From NCBI GenBank assembly GCA_934644855.1, contig CAKUDJ010000073.1, positions 1-5,371 on the forward strand: a DNA stretch of 5,371 nucleotides. Reading direction: 5' to 3'. The notes below the pieces were generated by a model, which was given only the letters and a program-made list of their open reading frames with translations, had not been told where the DNA came from and ran no database searches. Made by a program: the position numbers and the translations under genes. Source of the DNA: an uncultured Elusimicrobiales bacterium (GTDB lineage Bacteria; Elusimicrobiota; Elusimicrobia; Elusimicrobiales; Elusimicrobiaceae). Of the stretch, positions 1-5,099 are shown one piece after another. The stretch's first letter is position 1, and the number at the start of each line of letters is the position of its first letter.

Positions 1-134
1 TCCGTCACCTTTCGGTTTTCTATGATTTGGTTAAATTTAGGAAAAGCTACGGCCGAAAGAACCCCTATTACAATCACAACAACAAGCAACTCCGCAAGCG
101 TAAAAGCACGCTTATTTTTTATTTTTTTATTCAT
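1..134 (-). CDS. Type IV prepilin / pseudopilin, N-terminus only (cut by window edge)
   Basis: Reading the minus strand from the ATG at 134 gives 44 codons before the window ends. The product begins with a basic leader (MNKKIKNKRA), then FTLAELLVVV and a hydrophobic stretch to about residue 31. This is the class III signal of type IV pilins and type II secretion pseudopilins: prepilin peptidase would cut between A10 and F11, and the glutamate at mature position 5 (E15) is present. The residue before the cut is Ala where Gly is usual. A GGAGG ribosome-binding site lies at 139-143, 4 nt from the ATG. The gene follows the terminator of the metal operon on the same strand, so it is probably transcribed separately. 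The C-terminal domain is outside the window, so pilin and pseudopilin cannot be told apart. The family assignment is strong; the exact role is unknown. Confidence 0.85.
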   Translation of the reverse strand, partial: MNKKIKNKRAFTLAELLVVVIVIGVLSAVAFPKFNQIIENRKVT

Positions 135-153
135 ATATCCTCCGATGTATCTT

Positions 154-184
154 ATTATAATTATCATATCAAAAAATAACTCAA
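154..184 (-). promoter_or_regulatory. Possible promoter for the left-hand prepilin gene
   Basis: On the minus strand a perfect -10 hexamer TATAAT lies at 159-154, about 20 bp before the start codon. The best -35 is a weak TTGAGT at 184-179 with a long 19-bp spacer, and it overlaps the 3' arm of the upstream terminator. The -10 is convincing; the -35 is not. Confidence 0.4.
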
Positions 185-217
185 GGAGGGGCCCGCGCAA
201 ACGCCAACCCCTCCTTG
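171..217 (-). terminator. Rho-independent terminator of the metal operon
   Basis: A perfect 10-bp stem pairs 182-191 (CAAGGAGGGG) with 208-217 (CCCCTCCTTG) around a 16-nt loop. The loop itself can form a small GCG/CGC hairpin at 195-204. Read on the minus strand, the stem is followed within four bases by a run of T (176-171). It lies about 30 bp after the ATPase stop codon and in the same direction, so it ends that operon and insulates the prepilin gene beyond it. Confidence 0.8.
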
Positions 218-246
218 CTCAACTAAACAATCTGCTGTTTAATAAA

Positions 247-2148
247 CTACCTTTCTTTAGGCTGATACCTAAGCGGCCGGATAGCATTGAGCACCGCCAC
301 CACGGATACCCCCACATCTGCAAATACGGCTTCCCATAACGTAGCCGCGCCGCCGGCCCCCAAAGCCAAAATAGCCGCTTTTACCGCCAACGCAAACACA
401 ATATTCTGCCGCACTACTTTCAGCGTAAAGCGGGCCAAAGCAACCGCCTGCGCTATTTTTAAGGGTTCGTCAGTCATTAAAACCACGTCTGCCGCCTCTA
501 CCGCCGCGTCCGAGCCCAACGCCCCCATGGCAATCCCCACGTCTGCCCGCGCCAACACCGGGGCATCATTTATGCCGTCCCCCACAAAAGCCACCGTGCC
601 CGCCGTTTGCTGTTGGAGCCGCTCCACCTCCGCCACCTTTTGGGCAGGCAATAAATCCGCCCGGAACCCGTCCACCCGCAACGCCTGCGCCACCCGGGCC
701 GCCGCAGCGGCGTTATCCCCGGTAAGCATTACTACCTTTTCAATTCCCTCTTTTTTAAGGGCTTGAATGGCTTTGGCGGCATCCACTTTTATTTTGTCCG
801 AAATCGTCACGCTCCCTACATATTGGCCGTTTTGTGCGCAAAATACGCTCCCGGCGGCTTGCGGCGGAATTGAAATATCGCTTTCTAGCAACAAGGCCGC
901 CTTACCCACCAGTACCGTTTTGCCGTCCACTTGTGCACTTATCCCTTTCCCGGCAATTTCGCGCACATTCCGCACGCGGGACGGTTCAACCGGCTTGCCA
1001 TACGCCTGGCGCAAAGCCGCCGCTATTGGGTGATTAGAGGCGGTTTCGGCCAACGCACAAAGTTCCAACAGCTCGGGCGCCGTACAGGCTACCGGGGCCA
1101 CCGCCGTCACCTCAAACACCCCCTCGGTCAGCGTGCCGGTTTTATCTGCCGCCAAAATTTTTAACCGCGCCAGGGCCTCTACATAATTCCCCCCTTTAAT
1201 AAGTATGCCGTTTTTGGCCGCGCCGCCAATCCCGCCGAAAAACCCCAACGGAACCGATAACACTAACGCGCACGGGCAAGACACCACCAAAAACACCAAC
1301 GCGCGGGAAACCCACGTCTTAAAAGTGGCATCCGGCACCAAAAGCGGCGGCACGACAGCCACCAACACCGCCCCCGCCACCACTAACGGCGTATACCAAC
1401 GCGCAAAGCGGGAAATAAATTTTTCTGCCCGGGCCTTTTTCCCCGCCGCGTGTTCCACCAGTTCCAACACTTTAGCGGCGGCACTTTGCCCATACACCCG
1501 CACCGCTTGCAGGGTCAGTTTACCGTCTTTACACACAAACCCGCCCAAAGCCGTATCGCCCGTTTCCAAACGCTTGGGGACGGACTCCCCGGTGAGGGCG
1601 GACGTATCGGCAAAGGCCGCGCCGTCCGTGACGGTGCCGTCCAACGGCACGCGCTCGCCCGGATAAACCGCTATTAATTCCCCCACTTTTACATCTTCCG
1701 GCGCCACTTTTTGCCACGCTCCCCCGCGCCACACCCGCGCAAAGGCCGGGCGCAACGCCAACAAAGCCCGGATAGAGCGGCGGGAATTGCCGGCGGCGCG
1801 CTCCTGGAACGCCTCGCCGATTTGATAAAAAAGCATGACGGCGGCCGCTTCCGGGTATTCCCCCAAACAAAACGCCCCCACGGTGGCTAACGTCATTAAA
1901 AAGTTTTCGTCTAAAAAATCCCCTTTAACAAGGCCACGCACGGCATGAAAAACTACTTCCCGCCCGGCAATCCCCCACGAAACCACACAAAACGCCAACT
2001 GCACCCACGGCCACTTGCCCACAAAAAGCGCCGCTATAAAAAGGACGGCCGCGGCCGCAAGCCCGCGGTAAGCGGCCCAAAAAGTTTTTTCTTCCCCGTG
2101 GTGTGCGTGGCAGGCGCACCCGGTGCAAGCGCTGCAAGCAGATGTCAT
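247..2148 (-). CDS. P1B-type heavy-metal-translocating ATPase (Zn/Cd/Pb class, ZntA/CadA-like)
   Basis: This 633-aa inner-membrane pump would export divalent soft metals from the cytoplasm using ATP. All core P-type motifs are visible: actuator TGES at 186-189, membrane CPC at 291-293, phosphorylation DKTGT with D335, the P1B His-Pro pair at 373-374, TGDN at 476-479 and GDGINDAP at 523-530. Predicted membrane segments lie near 29-46, 48-62, 82-110 (two), 252-272, 283-307, 580-598 and 602-621. K590 in segment 7 and D611 in segment 8 match the Lys and Asp that mark the Zn/Cd/Pb subgroup, which argues against a Cu pump. There is no N-terminal HMA domain. Instead the first 17 residues hold C5, C8, C11, C13, H14, H16 and H17. 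The residue before the catalytic Asp is Ala (A334), where Phe is common. The ATG overlaps the stop codon of the upstream sensor gene (ATGA), with GAGGG at 2153-2157 as ribosome site, so translation is probably coupled. The exact metal is inferred. Confidence 0.95.
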   Translation of the reverse strand: MTSACSACTGCACHAHHGEEKTFWAAYRGLAAAAVLFIAALFVGKWPWVQLAFCVVSWGIAGREVVFHAVRGLVKGDFLDENFLMTLATVGAFCLGEYPEAAAVMLFYQIGEAFQERAAGNSRRSIRALLALRPAFARVWRGGAWQKVAPEDVKVGELIAVYPGERVPLDGTVTDGAAFADTSALTGESVPKRLETGDTALGGFVCKDGKLTLQAVRVYGQSAAAKVLELVEHAAGKKARAEKFISRFARWYTPLVVAGAVLVAVVPPLLVPDATFKTWVSRALVFLVVSCPCALVLSVPLGFFGGIGGAAKNGILIKGGNYVEALARLKILAADKTGTLTEGVFEVTAVAPVACTAPELLELCALAETASNHPIAAALRQAYGKPVEPSRVRNVREIAGKGISAQVDGKTVLVGKAALLLESDISIPPQAAGSVFCAQNGQYVGSVTISDKIKVDAAKAIQALKKEGIEKVVMLTGDNAAAAARVAQALRVDGFRADLLPAQKVAEVERLQQQTAGTVAFVGDGINDAPVLARADVGIAMGALGSDAAVEAADVVLMTDEPLKIAQAVALARFTLKVVRQNIVFALAVKAAILALGAGGAATLWEAVFADVGVSVVAVLNAIRPLRYQPKER

Positions 2149-2519
2149 TTTTCCCTCACGTGTTCTAATCCCAGGCCGAAGACCTTTTTTACATGGTCAT
2201 CCGCCAAAGAATACACAATACTTTGGCCTTCCCGGCGGCTTTTTACCAACCGCCCCTGTTTTAATAACCGCAACTGGTGCGACACGGCAGATTGCGTCAT
2301 TCCCAGGGCGGCGGCCAGGTGGCAAACACAAAAATCGGCGGTGCTTAACGCCCATAAAATTTTAATGCGGGAAGAATCCGAAAACGCCTTAAATAAATCG
2401 GCCAATTCGTACAGTTCTTCTTCGTCCGGGGCGTGTTTTTTTAAGTCTGCCGCCGCTTTCAAATGGCGGGCGGCCTGTTTTTCCCCTTCTCGGGGTGTTT
2501 TTGAAATGTATTTTTTCAT
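2145..2519 (-). CDS. ArsR/SmtB-family metal-sensing transcriptional repressor
   Basis: This 124-aa winged-helix repressor would bind the operator upstream of its own gene and release it when Zn, Cd or Pb binds. The recognition region spans about residues 68-86 (LAAALGMTQ, then SAVSHQLRLL). Two metal sites known in the family are visible. The alpha-5 site D-x-H-x10-H-x2-E is complete (D107, H109, H120, E123). The CVC of the alpha-3 type site is also present (C64, C66), but the N-terminal arm has no Cys; H19 and H29 are the only obvious extra ligands there. I chose the ATG at 2519, with a weak GGA 7 nt upstream. A TTG at 2531 would add four residues but lies inside the operator palindrome and has no ribosome site. 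The gene is first in an operon with the ATPase, overlapping it by 4 nt. The metal specificity is inferred from the partner pump and these ligands. Confidence 0.93.
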   Translation of the reverse strand: MKKYISKTPREGEKQAARHLKAAADLKKHAPDEEELYELADLFKAFSDSSRIKILWALSTADFCVCHLAAALGMTQSAVSHQLRLLKQGRLVKSRREGQSIVYSLADDHVKKVFGLGLEHVREK

Positions 2520-2529
2520 CTTAATATCC

Positions 2530-2555
2530 AATATATGAACATTTATTCATATATT
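2530..2555. promoter_or_regulatory. Palindromic operator for the ArsR/SmtB-type sensor
   Basis: A perfect inverted repeat has 10-bp arms, AATATATGAA (2530-2539) and TTCATATATT (2546-2555), around a 6-bp centre, CATTTA. The inner TGAACA...TTCA core resembles operators of SmtB, ZiaR and CadC-type sensors. It covers the expected start point of the minus-strand promoter and ends 10 bp before the sensor start codon, which is the expected place for autorepression. Confidence 0.85.
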
Positions 2556-2583
2556 ATTATATAATTTTTACAGCCTTTTTCAA
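2556..2583 (-). promoter_or_regulatory. Sigma-70-type promoter of the metal sensor-ATPase operon
   Basis: On the minus strand TTGAAA (2583-2578) and a perfect TATAAT (2561-2556) are separated by 16 bp. The predicted start point, near 2549, falls inside the palindromic operator, so a bound repressor would block initiation. Confidence 0.8.
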
Positions 2584-2596
2584 GTTATTTTTTTAC

Positions 2597-2629
2597 TTGC
2601 CTTGCGTGCGGTTTTTATTATACTATACT
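2597..2629 (+). promoter_or_regulatory. Promoter of the complete pilin gene
   Basis: Two overlapping TATACT hexamers (2619-2624 and 2624-2629) act as candidate -10 boxes. Each has a TTGC-type -35 candidate 16 bp upstream: TTGCCT at 2597-2602 and TTGCGT at 2602-2607. Transcription would start near 2631-2636 and diverge from the metal operon, whose -35 is only about 14 bp away. Which pair is used cannot be decided by eye. Confidence 0.6.
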
Positions 2630-2659
2630 GTGTAAGAAGGTTTATTAAGGAGATTTACC

Positions 2660-3127
2660 ATGACCAATACCCGGGGTTTTACCCTTATAGAATTATTAGT
2701 AGTAGTATTAATTATCGGCATTTTATCTGCCGTGGCTTTGCCGCAGTATACTATTTCCGTAGAAAAGGCCCGCTTAACGGAAGGGTTTGTAAACGCCAAA
2801 GCGATGACGGACTCCATTCAACGCTACCGGCAAATGCACCCCAACCAATGCCCGACGGACAACACCGGCCTGGACGCTGATTTACAGGGCGGCAGTTGGA
2901 ACAACCCCAACGGAGGAAATGTTTTTTCCACCAAAACATTCCAATATACCTTAAATACGGATTGCACCGTCACCGCGTGCCGCCGGGACCAAGGGCAAAC
3001 GGGCTGCATTGTCAGTTGGACCCAAAGAATCCCGGACCAAACAACCGGCACAGACTCCCGCACCAATATTACCAACGACGGCACCTCGGACGGCAAAAAG
3101 TTAGCCCAGTTTGTGGGAGCTATGTAA
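2660..3127 (+). CDS. Type IV pilin-like protein (prepilin N-terminal cleavage/methylation domain)
   Basis: This 155-aa protein has a short leader, MTNTRG, followed by FTLIELLVVVLIIG. Prepilin peptidase would cut between G6 and F7 and methylate F7; the glutamate at mature position 5 is E11. The hydrophobic helix runs to about residue 28 (ending ALPQY), and an amphipathic part carries the common VEKAR segment. The globular part is rich in Asn, Asp, Thr and Gly, as in many major-pilin-like proteins, and has four cysteines (C64, C102, C107, C116) that could form two disulfides. After export across the inner membrane it would join a type IV pilus or a pseudopilus. A strong AAGGAG at 2647-2652 sits 7 nt before the ATG. 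It appears to be a single-gene unit with its own promoter and terminator, with no assembly genes nearby. Whether it is a major or minor pilin, or a T2SS pseudopilin, is unresolved. Confidence 0.93.
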   Translation: MTNTRGFTLIELLVVVLIIGILSAVALPQYTISVEKARLTEGFVNAKAMTDSIQRYRQMHPNQCPTDNTGLDADLQGGSWNNPNGGNVFSTKTFQYTLNTDCTVTACRRDQGQTGCIVSWTQRIPDQTTGTDSRTNITNDGTSDGKKLAQFVGAM

Positions 3128-3163
3128 AAATAAAGCTGATATAACAATAATTTAGAAAGCAAT

Positions 3164-3199
3164 AAAAAGCCCCGTGTTTTATAAAACGCGGGGTTTTTT
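3164..3199. terminator. Bidirectional rho-independent terminator between convergent genes
   Basis: The stem pairs 3170-3179 (CCCCGTGTTT) with 3184-3193 (AAACGCGGGG), including one G-T pair, around a 4-nt TATA loop. An A-run precedes it (3164-3168) and a T-run follows it (3194-3199), so it works on both strands. It ends the pilin gene from the left and the epimerase gene from the right. The epimerase stop codon (3198-3200) lies partly within the T-run. Confidence 0.9.
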
Positions 3200-4172
3200 A
3201 TGGTTGCTTCATTTTTAGTTGGGCCCACATTTCCGCCAGGCCGTCCGGCAAAGATACTTTCGGCTCAAACCCTAATGCCCGTATTTTGGAAATATCCGCC
3301 GCGGACAATTTTACATCCCCCGGGCGTTTGGGGCGGAATACCCGCGGGAGTTTCTGCCCGGAAATTTGGTCCAGTAAATCCGCCAAATCCAATAGGGAAT
3401 ACGTCTTTCCGCAAGCCACATTATAACTTTCCCCCGCGCGGGCAGTAAACGCCGCCAATAAATTTGCCTGCACAATATCTTGCACGTACACAAAATCCCG
3501 GCTTTGGCGGCCGTTCCAATCTATCCCCAGGGGTTTGCCTTGCGCGGCCCATTCCAAAAATTTAGCAATAACCGCCGCATAGGGGGATTGCGCGTTTTGC
3601 CCCGGCCCAAAAACATTAAAATAAATCAAAGTGACCGTTTCCAACCCATACAAATGGGCGTATTGGCGGCATAAATCTTCCCCCATTTGTTTAGAAAGCG
3701 CATACGGGGATTCAAAATCCCGCGCGGACGATTCTTTATACGGCAAATCCGGCCCGTTGCCATATACCGCACTGGAGCCGGCAAATATCACGCGTTTTAC
3801 ACCCGCGCGGCGGGCGGCCTCCAATACATTTAGAGTACCTTGCACATTAATTTGGAAGGTTTCCAACGGTTTCTGCACAGAAAGCGGTACAGACACCAGC
3901 GCCGCATGGTGCAAGACATAATCCGCCCCGGCAAAGGCGGGGGCTAATGCGGCAAAATGGCGGATGTCCGCCCGCACACATTCCACCTGTCCGGCCACCG
4001 GGTGTAAATTTTCCGCACTCCCGGAGGAAAAATCATCCACAATACGCACGCGCTGCCCCCGGGCCACTAACGCTTTGGCTAAGTGGGACCCTATAAACCC
4101 CGCCCCGCCTGTAATTACCCAGGTGTAGGTTTGAGGGAAAGAAAAAGAGGGTTCTTCGTGCAAGATTACCAT
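3198..4172 (-). CDS. NAD-dependent nucleotide-sugar epimerase (extended SDR; GalE/WbpP-like)
   Basis: This 324-aa cytoplasmic enzyme belongs to the extended short-chain dehydrogenase family. A Rossmann NAD site is clear (GGAGFIG at 22-28, acidic D46 ending strand 2). The catalytic set is a Ser in GSSAVYG (132-138) plus Y157 and K161 of the YxxxK motif. FNVFGP (185-190), RDFVYV (225-230) and RPGDV (283-287) are typical of UDP-sugar 4-epimerases. The sequence around SSAVYG, the YAAVI segment and the RDF motif recalls WbpP/TviC-type UDP-GlcNAc 4-epimerases more than classical GalE, but the substrate cannot be fixed by eye. It probably supplies sugar nucleotides for surface polysaccharide. No glycosyltransferases flank it. 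The start is uncertain. The ATG at 4172 gives about 16 residues before the nucleotide-binding strand, more than usual, and the only good GGAG (4194-4197) is 20 nt upstream, too far for normal initiation. A TACAAT-like -10 at 4179-4184 raises the possibility of a leaderless transcript. Confidence 0.92.
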   Translation of the reverse strand: MVILHEEPSFSFPQTYTWVITGGAGFIGSHLAKALVARGQRVRIVDDFSSGSAENLHPVAGQVECVRADIRHFAALAPAFAGADYVLHHAALVSVPLSVQKPLETFQINVQGTLNVLEAARRAGVKRVIFAGSSAVYGNGPDLPYKESSARDFESPYALSKQMGEDLCRQYAHLYGLETVTLIYFNVFGPGQNAQSPYAAVIAKFLEWAAQGKPLGIDWNGRQSRDFVYVQDIVQANLLAAFTARAGESYNVACGKTYSLLDLADLLDQISGQKLPRVFRPKRPGDVKLSAADISKIRALGFEPKVSLPDGLAEMWAQLKMKQP

Positions 4173-4346
4173 ATTGTTATTGTATAAAATTTACTCCTTT
4201 TACACGCTTAAAAAGCTGTTTTTTTGTTTTGCCCGGGCAATAACATTTTTTGATGTCGGATAAAAGCGTCCCCAAACCGCCGACCCGGTACAACTAAAAA
4301 GCCCGCCGGAGAAGGCAGGCTTCTAAAATACATTTTGGCGGGTTTT
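4173..4346. other. Non-coding gap between the epimerase and the repeat-protein gene
   Basis: No ORF with a credible start is visible. The right part holds the terminator of the repeat-protein gene. The left part should hold the epimerase promoter, but I find no convincing -35/-10 pair, only TATACAAT at 4179-4186 close to the ATG. It also contains a 12-bp perfect palindrome TTGCCCGGGCAA (4229-4240) and a small GCTT/AAGC hairpin (4206-4216). Confidence 0.6.
4296..4322 (-). terminator. Rho-independent terminator of the repeat-protein gene
   Basis: On the minus strand a compact hairpin forms from 4322-4314 and 4307-4299. Its core is GCCTGCC / GGCGGGC with one G-T pair and a 6-nt loop (4308-4313), and it runs into five T residues (4300-4296). 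It starts about 25 nt after the stop codon at 4347-4349. A second element, GGCGGG followed by six T on the plus strand (4337-4348), can pair with the same arm (4302-4307), giving an alternative or opposite-strand terminator. Confidence 0.85.
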
Positions 4347-5012
4347 TTACTGTTTCTTGCGCGATGAGGAAACTTTTTCATTAATTTTACTGTCCTTGCC
4401 GTTTACCGCATCCACAATCCCCTTAATATTAGCCATGGCTTTTTGTTGGGAGGCTTTGTAATCTTTTGCTTCGGCAAGTTTTGCGGCCGTTTCCGAATTT
4501 GCCGCCAGTTTTTCGCGTTCCTTTTGTTGTTCTTTCGTCATAGCGCCCAATCCCTTTTCACCACCGCCCAATTTGGCGGCTTTCACGCCGGGGCCGGACG
4601 AACCGGCCGGCTGCTTTACATTCACTGCCTGCGGGGAAGCCCCCTTGGACGGACGCGGGGCCAGGCCGAACGCTTCCGCCCGCCCGCTGGCAGCTTCCAA
4701 CCCCGGGCGGACGGGGCCGGTAGCCGGCGTAAAATGTTGGGAGCTTAACCCGGCCGGCGTGGTGGGGTGGGTTTCCCCCATTTCCGTTGTAAAGCGGTTG
4801 CCGCTGTTGCCCGGTTGGGTGGTGGGGCGGGTACTGCCGGTAGCCGCGGTGGACGGACGGACCGCCCCCGTGGAAGAAGTGGTCGGGCGGACGTTCCCCT
4901 CCGGCGCCGTACCGAATGTAGGGCGGGCCATCTCCCCGACGGTAAAGGCCATACCGGACAGCGGGAGCATACAACAAGTTAAAAAAGTAAAAAAACAAGT
5001 GGTTAAACGCAT
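4347..5012 (-). CDS. Hypothetical secreted protein with Arg-Pro-Thr repeats
   Basis: I do not recognise this 221-aa protein. It begins with a Sec-type signal peptide: R2, a hydrophobic stretch to about residue 18, and a likely cut after GMA at residue 22. The Cys pair at 13-14 does not make a good lipobox. Residues 29-104 form a low-complexity Thr/Pro/Gly/Ser-rich segment with about eight degenerate units of roughly 10 residues. Each unit is marked by R/H-P/F-T: R30, R42, R52, R62, R73, H82, H93 and R102. A Gly/Pro/Ala-rich linker follows (105-157). The C-terminus (about 158-221) is rich in Lys, Glu, Gln and Ala, probably helical, ending in SSSRKKQ. It is likely periplasmic or surface-exposed. 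The ATG at 5012 has AGGAG at 5018-5022, 5 nt upstream. It has its own promoter and terminator, so it is a single-gene unit. Reality as a gene is well supported by start signals and signal peptide; function is unknown. Confidence 0.85.
   Translation of the reverse strand: MRLTTCFFTFLTCCMLPLSGMAFTVGEMARPTFGTAPEGNVRPTTSSTGAVRPSTAATGSTRPTTQPGNSGNRFTTEMGETHPTTPAGLSSQHFTPATGPVRPGLEAASGRAEAFGLAPRPSKGASPQAVNVKQPAGSSGPGVKAAKLGGGEKGLGAMTKEQQKEREKLAANSETAAKLAEAKDYKASQQKAMANIKGIVDAVNGKDSKINEKVSSSRKKQ
4701..4928 (-). repeat. Degenerate ~30-bp coding repeat (RPT units)
   Basis: This stretch encodes residues 29-104 of the secreted protein, with an Arg or His followed by Pro/Phe and Thr recurring at spacings of 12, 10, 10, 11, 9, 11 and 9 residues. 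The DNA units are related but not identical (several contain a CCGCCC-type core on the coding strand), so the array is old or under protein-level selection. Confidence 0.7.
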
Positions 5013-5026
5013 AAAATCTCCTAAAA

Positions 5027-5047
5027 ATATACTCTTTTATAGTATAT
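5027..5047. repeat. Perfect inverted repeat over the repeat-protein promoter
   Basis: ATATACT (5027-5033) and AGTATAT (5041-5047) form 7-bp arms around a 7-bp centre. It spans the -10 hexamer and expected start point of the repeat-protein gene and could be an operator, or it may be chance in AT-rich promoter DNA. Confidence 0.4.
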
Positions 5048-5068
5048 ACTTATGGGCGGGAGTGTCAA
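5041..5068 (-). promoter_or_regulatory. Sigma-70-type promoter of the repeat-protein gene
   Basis: On the minus strand a consensus TTGACA (5068-5063) and TATACT (5046-5041) are separated by 16 bp. Transcription would start near 5034, leaving a leader of about 22 nt that contains the AGGAG ribosome site. Confidence 0.82.
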
Positions 5069-5081
5069 GAGCGCGCATTTT

Positions 5082-5090
5082 TGCTACACT
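5082..5090 (+). promoter_or_regulatory. Extended -10 promoter of the flavoprotein gene
   Basis: TGC followed by TACACT (5085-5090) fits an extended -10 element. The matching -35 position is only GTGTCA (5062-5067), almost exactly under the -35 of the divergent repeat-protein promoter. The predicted start, near 5097, lies only about 3 nt before the ATG at 5100. Confidence 0.5.
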
Positions 5091-5099
5091 GTATTTAAT

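Noticed and set aside
224..241. TAAACA/TGTTTA hairpin just after the ATPase stop codon
   Set aside because: It is only 6 AT-rich pairs with no T-run. The strong GC-rich terminator next to it explains termination.
2520..2531. TTG at 2531 as the start of the metal sensor
   Set aside because: It lies inside the operator palindrome and has no ribosome site. The ATG at 2519 is better placed and leaves all family motifs intact.
287..2538. Several plus-strand ORFs of 70-197 codons opposite the ATPase and sensor genes (for example 287-766, 1205-1666, 1945-2538)
   Set aside because: Their translations are low-complexity Ala/Thr/Pro/Arg-rich or motif-free, they have no ribosome sites, and they lie opposite a gene with complete catalytic motifs. 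They are by-products of GC-biased third positions.
4229..4240. 12-bp perfect palindrome TTGCCCGGGCAA upstream of the epimerase
   Set aside because: It could be an operator, but it is over 50 bp from the start codon, no promoter is visible beside it, and a single copy of this length is weak evidence.
4750..4831. G-run clusters (GG-TTGGG-TGG-TGGGG-CGGG type) that could form two-layer G-quadruplexes on the plus strand
   Set aside because: They are explained by the Pro/Thr codons of the repeat protein read on the other strand; there is no sign of selection for the structure itself.
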